From the NCBI GenBank assembly GCA_003326205.1, contig LWTK01000041.1:85994-149993 (forward strand): 64,000 bases of DNA, read 5' to 3'. The stretch is from Nostoc sp. ATCC 43529. GTDB lineage: Bacteria; Cyanobacteriota; Cyanobacteriia; Cyanobacteriales; Nostocaceae. This document shows, one piece after another, positions 32,815-40,518 of the stretch. Within the stretch, counting starts at the first letter, position 1; the number at the start of each line of letters is the position of its first letter. Below the pieces are notes generated by a model. That model worked only from the letters and a program-made list of their open reading frames with translations. It was not told the origin of the DNA and ran no database searches. Both the position numbers and the translations under genes were made by a program.

Positions 32815-32846
32815 AGTCAGAATTGGGATGCAATTCATAAAAAAAG

Positions 32847-32865
32847 TCCCTCAGAATCTGAGGGA
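32847..32865 (-). terminator. Rho-independent terminator for site-2 protease gene
   Basis: TCCCTCAG-AAT-CTGAGGGA with T-run on the minus strand. Confidence 0.85.
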
Positions 32866-32896
32866 AGTTGAAGAGAGAATATTGTTTTTGAGAAGA

Positions 32897-34072
32897 CTAT
32901 GCAGGGTTAGGTTGGGTTTGGCTTTGCAACAGTCGGATAATTGCAGCTTTTTCTAAGATTCCCACCAGCACACCATTATCACGAATTACAGGAAGCACAG
33001 AGACCTTTTGTTGTTCTAATAATTGGATAACTTCTAGTAGAGGTTGGTCTGATTGGACTGTGGTTGATTCTGCAATTGGTCGCATAACTTGTTTAACCAA
33101 AGTTTCTGACCACAATGCTGTAGGAATTGTTCGTAAGTTATCAGTAGCGATCGCACCTACTAATTGTCCATCATCATCAGTCACTAAATACCGATGCCAA
33201 TTCTGTCCGCTTACAACTTGTTCGTCAGCAAATTCTCTCAGGGTCACATTGGCAGATACAATTGGGCTATTAGCAGTTACAGCATCTTCGGCTGTTAAAC
33301 CCGTTAGTTTTTCTTGTACTCTGGCAAATTGAGCCGCATTACCAGCATTTTGCAACAAGAAGAAGCCAACTAACAAGTTCCAGAAGTTACCGAAGCTGCC
33401 AAATAATAGTAGGGGAAGTATACCAGAAAGAACTGCCACCCAACCAAAGATTTGTCCAACTGCACTAGCAAAACTTACACCTTTATAAGGATTGCCTGTA
33501 ATTTTCCAAACGATTGCTTTAAGTATATTTCCGCCATCTAAAGGCAAGCCGGGAATCAGGTTGAACAGTGCTAATGCCAAGTTAACGGCAGCCAAGACAC
33601 CGAGAATTGCAGCTAGGGGACCGGATACAGGTGTAGTAACACCAATGGCTGTAACGATGCTAAACAGTAGTAAACTAACTAGGGGACCGGCGATCGCTAC
33701 CCAAAAAGCTTCACCAGGAGTTTTCGATTCTTTTTCTAAGCTTGCCAAACCACCAAAAATAAACAGTGTGATGGATTTGACATCGATTCCCTGACGGATA
33801 GCAACAAAACTGTGTCCTAACTCGTGGGCGACGACAGAGGCGAACAACATCAGCGCTGTCATCAATCCCAATAGCAAAGCTAATCCCCCAGACAACTGGG
33901 GAAATTGCGCCGCGAGTCCACTGCTATAGCTCCAAGTTACCAAACCTAGAACTAAAAACCACGACGGATGGATGTAGAAGGGAATCCCGAACAGATTTCC
34001 AACGCGAATTGTGCCATTCATGTCGTTCACCTTTGATTTCAACTGCGAGAGGTTTGCTTTTGTTCCTCTCAA
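32897..34072 (-). CDS. Site-2 protease family protein with CBS domain pair
   Basis: VAHELGHSFVA (HExxH-type), NLIPGLPLDGG; C-terminal tandem CBS sequence. Confidence 0.94.
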   Translation of the reverse strand: MRGTKANLSQLKSKVNDMNGTIRVGNLFGIPFYIHPSWFLVLGLVTWSYSSGLAAQFPQLSGGLALLLGLMTALMLFASVVAHELGHSFVAIRQGIDVKSITLFIFGGLASLEKESKTPGEAFWVAIAGPLVSLLLFSIVTAIGVTTPVSGPLAAILGVLAAVNLALALFNLIPGLPLDGGNILKAIVWKITGNPYKGVSFASAVGQIFGWVAVLSGILPLLLFGSFGNFWNLLVGFFLLQNAGNAAQFARVQEKLTGLTAEDAVTANSPIVSANVTLREFADEQVVSGQNWHRYLVTDDDGQLVGAIATDNLRTIPTALWSETLVKQVMRPIAESTTVQSDQPLLEVIQLLEQQKVSVLPVIRDNGVLVGILEKAAIIRLLQSQTQPNPA

Positions 34073-34208
34073 TGTCTTTAGTGTAACGAAATGTTAAGGC
34101 GTTTTAATCTTTGCAGTAGTAGTGTTGTCCGTCCGTAAAGGTGCGGTTATTGATAATATTTGGGAATAATACGAATTGAAAAAGCGATCGCAATACATAT
34201 CAGCGATC

Positions 34209-34316
34209 GTTTCCAAGGCTTCAAGTTATGATTTTATCGAACTTGTTGCGATCGCTCGATCGGTCTCTATCGCCCGTTTTACTTCTGCTTTAGAAATTTC
34301 TAGCATTTTTTTGGAC
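34209..34316 (-). pseudogene. Decayed fragment: 3' end of a type I M-S methylase gene (tail copy 2)
   Basis: Minus reading KSKKMLEISKAEVKRAIETDRAIATSSIKS*LEALETIAD aligns to QSKQLLEIAKTGVERAIETDEATATTWINQQLEALEVNLS of 35647-38583. Confidence 0.85.
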
Positions 34317-34334
34317 TTTGCCTACAAAACACCT

Positions 34335-34661
34335 TTAAAGTAAAGAATCAATCAAGTTCAAAAGTTCTGGCAATTTATTTTCAACAACATCCCATATCAC
34401 ATCAAAATCAAGCTGATCGTAATCATGGACAATCACATCTCGCATTCCTGCCATTTGTCGCCAGGGAATTTCTTGATGTTGCTAACGGAACGACTGAGAA
34501 AGCCGTTTGGTGGCTTCGCCAATAATTGTAATTTGGTAGAGGATTGCAGACAATTTCTCGTCATTGGTTTCCAGTTCCGATTTGCTAATCCCATCTGCAT
34601 AGCGTAAGCTACGCCTGATAGCATTGGCGATGTCGATTAGAGATTCTTGGTCACGCGGCAT
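34335..34661 (-). pseudogene. hepT: HepT-like HEPN toxin gene interrupted by in-frame TAG
   Basis: MPRDQESLIDIANAIRRSLRYADGISKSELETNDEKLSAILYQITIIGEATKRLSQSFR*QHQEIPWRQMAGMRDVIVHDYDQLDFDVIWDVVENKLPELLNLIDSLL; stop complement at 34482-34484, same frame continues to 34335. Confidence 0.88.
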
Positions 34662-34965
34662 AGATGACTTGTGCGGATTCCAAAATATTTTTACGTCTGA
34701 GCCAGTTTTCACTGCGCTCAATGGCGGCTTTTACAATCAGATCTACAGGTCGGTTAAAAATAACTTGCAGTTCATCACGCATTTGCAGAGTTTCGGTTAA
34801 GCCGCGTTTCGCAGTTGGAGAAAAGGCGATCAACACATCAATATCGCTTTCGGGGCGAAAGTCATCGCGTAAGACGGAGCCGAACAGGGCAAATTCGGTA
34901 ACTTGCCACTTGTGACAAAACTCACGAATCCGATCCATTGGTAAATCTATTGCAGTAATCGTCAT
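34651..34965 (-). CDS. mntA: MntA-like minimal nucleotidyltransferase antitoxin
   Basis: FALFGSVLRDDFRPESDIDVLIAF (GSxxRxxxxxxSDxDxxV); overlaps hepT. Confidence 0.92.
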   Translation of the reverse strand: MTITAIDLPMDRIREFCHKWQVTEFALFGSVLRDDFRPESDIDVLIAFSPTAKRGLTETLQMRDELQVIFNRPVDLIVKAAIERSENWLRRKNILESAQVIYAA

Positions 34966-35048
34966 GGCATTTGTAACTCCAAAGCTTCAAGTTGCTGGTT
35001 TATTCAAGTCGTTGCCGTTGCTTAATCAGTTTCAATCAGTTGTTCTAC
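34962..35048 (-). pseudogene. Decayed fragment: 3' end of a type I M-S methylase gene (tail copy 1)
   Basis: VEQLIETD*ATATT*INQQLEALELQMP*, terminal TGA overlapping mntA start ATG. Confidence 0.88.
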
Positions 35049-35068
35049 TTATGTTTTACCCATTCAAC

Positions 35069-35650
35069 TCAAACGTTTGAAAAGTCGATATTTTCGTAAA
35101 GTTCTGCAATTTGAATTTGCACCTCAAAGGTACTCAAAGAAAGGGTGACATTTGGATCGTCGTATTCTGAAAATAGCCACTGATGAGGGCCTGTTTTGAC
35201 ATGATGCTCAACGTGTATGCGATATTGATCGATCAGCAGGTATTCTTGGAAGGTGGGGATTGTGCGATAGGCAACAAATTTATCGCCGCGGTCATAGTTT
35301 TGGGTGGACTTAGATAACACTTCAGCGATAAAGCAGGGGTTCACCACAGTATCTTTGCGTCCAGTTTGAAGTTCTAAGGGTTTGGGCAGAACCATCACAT
35401 CAGGGTAAGTATAAAGATTTGCATCGGGAATCCAGAGTCGCTGATCCAGGATAAATACACGGTAAGGCTTTCCCCGCAATGCTGCTTTAAGGATAGCCAC
35501 AAGGTTGCTGGCAATATCATTATGGTCTGGGGTTCCACCCGTCATAGGGACAATTTCTCCATCGCAATATTCGCTGCGTGTTTCTGAGGCGATTTCGAGT
35601 TCTAAATATTGATCAATTGTGTAGTGTTTTGTCTCAGTTTGAGAAATCAT
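35069..35650 (-). CDS. Uma2 family (PD-(D/E)XK nuclease-like) protein
   Basis: YTIDQYLELEIASETRSEYCDGEIVPMTGGTPDHNDIASNL; YPDVMVL; FIAEVLSKST; start overlaps upstream stop (ATGA). Confidence 0.92.
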   Translation of the reverse strand: MISQTETKHYTIDQYLELEIASETRSEYCDGEIVPMTGGTPDHNDIASNLVAILKAALRGKPYRVFILDQRLWIPDANLYTYPDVMVLPKPLELQTGRKDTVVNPCFIAEVLSKSTQNYDRGDKFVAYRTIPTFQEYLLIDQYRIHVEHHVKTGPHQWLFSEYDDPNVTLSLSTFEVQIQIAELYENIDFSNV

Positions 35651-38583
35651 GACAGGTTTACCTCTAAGGCTTCAAGTTGCTGGTTTATCCAAGTCGTTGC
35701 TGTCGCTTCATCAGTTTCTATTGCCCGTTCTACTCCTGTTTTAGCAATTTCTAGCAGTTGTTTGGATTGCTCCCGCGCTTTGCGAGATGCTTTGACTTTT
35801 TCTGTGATTTTCTGGCGAGTTGATTCTTTCGGTAGCGAGATCGGAATATTTAACAAATCCTCAGTGGAAATTGCCGGATACATACTGGCAGTTGTATGAA
35901 GATCAAGTATTTCGCAGACAATAGGCGATCGCAAATAAACCAGTAAAACTTCTGGCTCAATTTTGGTTGGTTTTAAAACAGCAAAACCAGATGAACAAAT
36001 GTAATTATTTTGCTCTGGTTCAATCAGGACTGAGAGTCTGCGAATGGGGCGAACGGTTGACGTAATTACATCGTTAGTTTTGACAATCCACTGCGCTCGA
36101 CTGGGGGCTTCTTCCATTGCTACTACTTCACTATTAGCAAAACCTTCTCCACTAAGATTGCCAATTTCAATGTAATTAAACGTGCCTTGTTTTTCAGGCT
36201 GAAATTTGCGCTTTGCAAGTGAGATAACATTGCCAATACAAAGACCAGATTGATGCATGATTGCCATGACTTTTTGCTGTTTTGGCTGGTAATATTCTGC
36301 GTCGAAGCGGCCAGAGGACAGGAACGACTCAGCAAAACTCTTGACGGCAATGGTTTCTTCCGTGGGCTGCCAGTCGTTCAAGCCAAGCTCCAACAACAGC
36401 AAATCTTCAGCTTGTTGATAAAAGCCTTTTGAAGAATCCAATAAAGCTTTGGACGATTTAACTATTCTTTCTATATTTTCTTGAAAATCCAATTCTAGTC
36501 TGGGAACTTTGATTTCTTTGATTTTATAGATAAAGAGATGTAATTGAACATTCCCAGTTGATTCTCTCTCAGACTGAAATCGTCCATATTTACTTACCAA
36601 GAAAGTCGATAAAAATCTAGGTTTCAAAGATATATCTTGAATTCTAATAATTCCGACATCTCGATCACTATTTGCAGGCAAAATAGACTTGTCAACTACT
36701 GCACAGTTTCCAATCGTTCCCACAGTAGAAATAATTACGTCATCTTCTTGAAACTGAGTTCTTGGATTGAAATTATGCTGACGCTCAGAAATCTTTTTGA
36801 TTTCAGTCAGATCAAAATAATTCTCTTTTGGATGTTTTGCAGAAAATGAAAATATATGGCTGTTTTCATCAAAATCAATTGATTCATGAATGCCATCTGT
36901 AACGTAAGCAAAGTCGTTAATTTTGCGATAGCTTCGCTTTTCAACTTTTTTGAGACAAGCAAGATAATATTTACCGAAATATTCACTATCGATTCTCAAT
37001 GGTAGGTTATCTCTTAGAACCTGATTGAAGCTCACTTCAACCGCTTCAAGCCCATCCATTAACGTCTGATACCTTACAGCATCAAACGGTGCAACAGATG
37101 GGCTAAGTTCAAAAAAACTCAGATTCTCCTTTTTGGCAAACTCAATAAATGCTTCCGCAATGCCGTCTTCCGTCAGCCCTTCGTGGTTATACAGGTCATG
37201 ATCCACTACTAGATGTTCATGATTATCTCGTAAAAAATCGCTCTCTACCCCAACGACTCGTTGCACCGGAGAAGGCGGCATCAAGTCGCTGATTTCCTCA
37301 TTGCTTGGTGAAGCCTTAGACGATAAAATCTTGCGCCAAATCTTGTCTCCAGAGTTATCTTTCCCCGACTTTCGCATGGTGGCAAAAAAGATGTTGTAGT
37401 CATCCTGTCGGGGGCAAAGTGCCCCTGCTTTGGGGTCGTCGTTCCATTTCTGCACAAACAGCACTGAGGTTTTTGTGCCTGTGTGCGGCTTAAAGGTGTT
37501 GCCATGTAGCCCCACCACTGCCAAAATTCGGCAGCGTTCCGCAATAAAATCTCGAATGTTTTTATCGGATGAGTTGTTGAACCGTCCCTGGGGAAGCACG
37601 ATCGCCATTCTCCCCCCTGGTTTCAAAAAATCCAAGTTGCGCTCAATAAACAAAATGTCGCGCCCCACTTTACTTTGCCACTTGCCATCGGGCTTTTTCG
37701 CTAGGTCATAGCGGGCAATCATCCGCGGTTCTTTGATATCCCCGGCAAAAGGCGGATTCGCCATCAGCACATCAAACTGAAACTCTCGATAATCCTTGCT
37801 GGCTTTCGGCCGCAGCTTTTTGAGTCGCCTGAACCCCTCATGGTAAATGTTATCCCATTCCTCTTGCTCGGTGACTTCATCCCACAGTTCATAATCCAGG
37901 GTGTTCAGGTGCAATACATTCGTCTGCCCATCCCCTGCAATCAGGTTTAGCGTCCGTGCTACCTGCACCGCCTTTTCATCAAAGTCGATCGCAAAAACCT
38001 TGTCTTCCACATATTCTTTGCAGCGGGGCGGCTTATCTTCCAACGAAAACAAATGGCTTGCTTCCAATCCCTCATCCTCTAAAATCTGCCGCCACACATG
38101 AAAAATTGTATGCACTGGAAACCCCGATGACCCCGCAGCCGTATCAATCATGTACTCATCCTCTTGCGGGTTGAGCATTTTCACACACATATCAATTACA
38201 TAGCGCGGCGTAAAAAACTGTCCCTTTTCGCCCTTGCTGCTCTGGTTGATCAAATACTCAAAGGCTTCATCGATCACATCCAAGTTGGAGTTAAACAGCT
38301 TGACATTTTCCAACGACGACACACAGACCGACAGATGAGACGGCGTGAGGCTAATTTTGGCATCCTCGCTAAACACCCCTTCCCATTTCTTCTTGGCTTT
38401 GTCAAACAGATCCTGAATCTTAGTTTTCAGCGCGGCTTCCGTCTGTCCCGTATTGCGAAATTCTAGAGAACGGGTCGATCGCCTGTTGCCTTGCCCAGAA
38501 TACCACTCATCATAAAGCTTGGTGAAAATTAGCTTAAACAGTTCCTCAAATACATCTACCCCAGCATTCGTCATTGTAGTCAC
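35647..38583 (-). CDS. Type I restriction N6-adenine methylase fused to HsdS-like specificity domains
   Basis: GQFFTPRYVIDMCVKMLNP, DTAAGSSGFPVHT, VLMANPPFAG (NPPF); C-terminal half carries two TRD-like segments. Confidence 0.93.
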   Translation of the reverse strand: MTTMTNAGVDVFEELFKLIFTKLYDEWYSGQGNRRSTRSLEFRNTGQTEAALKTKIQDLFDKAKKKWEGVFSEDAKISLTPSHLSVCVSSLENVKLFNSNLDVIDEAFEYLINQSSKGEKGQFFTPRYVIDMCVKMLNPQEDEYMIDTAAGSSGFPVHTIFHVWRQILEDEGLEASHLFSLEDKPPRCKEYVEDKVFAIDFDEKAVQVARTLNLIAGDGQTNVLHLNTLDYELWDEVTEQEEWDNIYHEGFRRLKKLRPKASKDYREFQFDVLMANPPFAGDIKEPRMIARYDLAKKPDGKWQSKVGRDILFIERNLDFLKPGGRMAIVLPQGRFNNSSDKNIRDFIAERCRILAVVGLHGNTFKPHTGTKTSVLFVQKWNDDPKAGALCPRQDDYNIFFATMRKSGKDNSGDKIWRKILSSKASPSNEEISDLMPPSPVQRVVGVESDFLRDNHEHLVVDHDLYNHEGLTEDGIAEAFIEFAKKENLSFFELSPSVAPFDAVRYQTLMDGLEAVEVSFNQVLRDNLPLRIDSEYFGKYYLACLKKVEKRSYRKINDFAYVTDGIHESIDFDENSHIFSFSAKHPKENYFDLTEIKKISERQHNFNPRTQFQEDDVIISTVGTIGNCAVVDKSILPANSDRDVGIIRIQDISLKPRFLSTFLVSKYGRFQSERESTGNVQLHLFIYKIKEIKVPRLELDFQENIERIVKSSKALLDSSKGFYQQAEDLLLLELGLNDWQPTEETIAVKSFAESFLSSGRFDAEYYQPKQQKVMAIMHQSGLCIGNVISLAKRKFQPEKQGTFNYIEIGNLSGEGFANSEVVAMEEAPSRAQWIVKTNDVITSTVRPIRRLSVLIEPEQNNYICSSGFAVLKPTKIEPEVLLVYLRSPIVCEILDLHTTASMYPAISTEDLLNIPISLPKESTRQKITEKVKASRKAREQSKQLLEIAKTGVERAIETDEATATTWINQQLEALEVNLS

Positions 38584-38675
38584 TGCCCGATCAATTTTCT
38601 TAATTCTTTAATGGCGATCGCTTGTTAAAAAGCCTTCTCTAGTATCTTGTGCTATTAATTCTGCAACAAATTATT

Positions 38676-39464
38676 CTAGCTTTTTAGCAAAAAGAGCCGA
38701 TTTGTAACTTGCTCTAAAACTTTTAATGCTGTTAACGAACCTCGAATTAGGCGAGTAGCAGCTATGGGTTGGCGAATCATTGCCATAGCTAAAGGAAAAG
38801 GACGCAGGGAACCATCAGAGTCGATCGCTCTTGTGAGGTCAGGGATATCGTGCTGAGAATCGTCGCTGACTACTCGCAACATTGCCACCGCTACCCCAGC
38901 TGCATTAAAAAACTCTAAGGCAGTAAATCCTTCCATATCAACAACATCAGCCGCTAAAGTCTCAGCCAGACGGCGTTTTTCAGCCGCAGACCAAATGACG
39001 CGATCGCTCGTCAAGGCGTTGACTAAAGTGACTGGGGACTGGGGGAGATGGCTTCGCCTTGGGGAAAGGTAAAAGGTAAAAGGGAAAAGGAGGGATCTTT
39101 GTTTTCCCCCTTGCCTTTTGCCCTTTGCCCCTTGCCCTATGCCCAGTAACTCTGCTGTGAAAGAACGATCGCATTGTTGTTGTTGTCCTTGATAAAGACA
39201 ATTTTGATACAGCACAACATCACCAACAGTGTAGCGATCGCTCAAGCTGCCACATAAACCTAAAATTAGTACTCTCGATTTTGCAGCCAGAAATTGTCCG
39301 CTTGCTGCGGATTTTTGCAGGTATTGAAGTAATGGCTGCATCCCAACAGGTATGGGTAATACCGTTGGGATGCAGCCAGTAAGATTGCGTAATCCACGAC
39401 ACACGGCTTGATATTCTGCTCCTTGAGGCACAAGAATTATGTCGTGGGGTAAAAAGTTAGGCAC
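38676..39464 (-). CDS. hpnG: Hopanoid-associated nucleoside phosphorylase-like protein (HpnG-like)
   Basis: ILVPQGAEYQAVCRGL, ADVVDMEGFTALEFFNAAGVAVAMLRVVSDDSQHDIPDL; adjacent to hpnA/hpnH. Confidence 0.82.
   Translation of the reverse strand: MPNFLPHDIILVPQGAEYQAVCRGLRNLTGCIPTVLPIPVGMQPLLQYLQKSAASGQFLAAKSRVLILGLCGSLSDRYTVGDVVLYQNCLYQGQQQQCDRSFTAELLGIGQGAKGKRQGGKQRSLLFPFTFYLSPRRSHLPQSPVTLVNALTSDRVIWSAAEKRRLAETLAADVVDMEGFTALEFFNAAGVAVAMLRVVSDDSQHDIPDLTRAIDSDGSLRPFPLAMAMIRQPIAATRLIRGSLTALKVLEQVTNRLFLLKS
39031..39143 (-). repeat. Dispersed repeat embedded in hpnG coding sequence
   Basis: Reverse complement matches the intergenic repeat at 2815-2955 (GGGCAAGGGGCAAAGGGCAA...AAAGATCCCTCCTTTTCCCTTT...CCAAGGCG..GCCATCTCCC). 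Confidence 0.85.
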
Positions 39465-40311
39465 TAGCGCTCTCGATATTCTGGAGTTTGCGTTTGGGTA
39501 TTAACTGGAGGATGCTTAGGGCGAAATTGGCCAGTTTCGGCAATAATTGGGGTTGCAGTAACCGGGGATCGTACTTGCTCATGCGCCGCTGATTTTCTAG
39601 CAAGCAAATTTCTAGAAATTTTTCTAGTGTCAGGTCTTTAGTAAAAATGTTCGTGCCGGTGGCAGCAAAACCAGTTCTACTGGCGTCATCATTGCCAAAG
39701 ACGGCAATCAGATTGCTGAGTGCCTTGCCGTAGTGCCAGAGAGTTTTGATACTCCGCAGTGGGGTAAATCCCTGGCCGCGTTGAATTTGTGTATAGGTGA
39801 ACCAGTTGACAAAAAAGACAATATGGCGTGTTTCTTCGTCTATGATGGGATCGAAGATAGTGAAAATTGACTCTGGAAAGACATTAGCTTCACGGGCGAT
39901 CGCAAATAGCCCATAGGCAAAGAAAGTATCCAGACATTCTTCAAAGCCAAAGCGCGTAAATATTGGCTCAATATTTTGGGGAACTTCAACGGGGGGACGT
40001 TCTGGCATTTCGATGCTGTAACGGTCAATTAATGTTTTCAACAAACGAGCGTGACGTAATTCTTCTTGACCTTGGAGAGCGATGGTAGTTTGCAATACGG
40101 GATCGCTTACCTTTTGTGCGTAAGCACTGATTATAGCTCCGGCTTGCCGCTCTGTATCTAAAGCTTTCTCCCAAAAGGGAATACTACGTAGAAAACTCAA
40201 AGCTGCATCGTCCAAATCTGGCCACGGAAGATACTCAGGCTCATATTCGGTGTAGCTTTCGGTAAAGCTGCGACAGTATAATTCCTTATGCTCGACAGAA
40301 CCAAGTTTCAT
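39457..40311 (-). CDS. Ferritin-like diiron protein of the hopanoid cluster
   Basis: QGQEELRHARLLKTL and DEETRHIVFFVNW (ExxH-type iron ligands); start of hpnG overlaps its 3' end. Confidence 0.78.
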   Translation of the reverse strand: MKLGSVEHKELYCRSFTESYTEYEPEYLPWPDLDDAALSFLRSIPFWEKALDTERQAGAIISAYAQKVSDPVLQTTIALQGQEELRHARLLKTLIDRYSIEMPERPPVEVPQNIEPIFTRFGFEECLDTFFAYGLFAIAREANVFPESIFTIFDPIIDEETRHIVFFVNWFTYTQIQRGQGFTPLRSIKTLWHYGKALSNLIAVFGNDDASRTGFAATGTNIFTKDLTLEKFLEICLLENQRRMSKYDPRLLQPQLLPKLANFALSILQLIPKRKLQNIESASA

Positions 40312-40518
40312 TGTTACAGTTCCATGCTGTGTTCAAAGAGAATTCAGAACTCATAATTCAGAATTCATAATTCAGAATTCTTTCTTGTTATAAACTTTGT
40401 CATAATTTGAGCGACAATAAGTAATATTGCCATTTGGTGGTGACCAAAACTCGCAAACCGAAGGCGATTGCTGTAGCATGACTAAATGATTGTGTCACCT
40501 GCACGATAATTTTCCAAG

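Noticed and set aside
35647-38583. Complete type I restriction-modification system
   Set aside because: No HsdR helicase/nuclease gene in the window on either side; only an M-S fusion is present.
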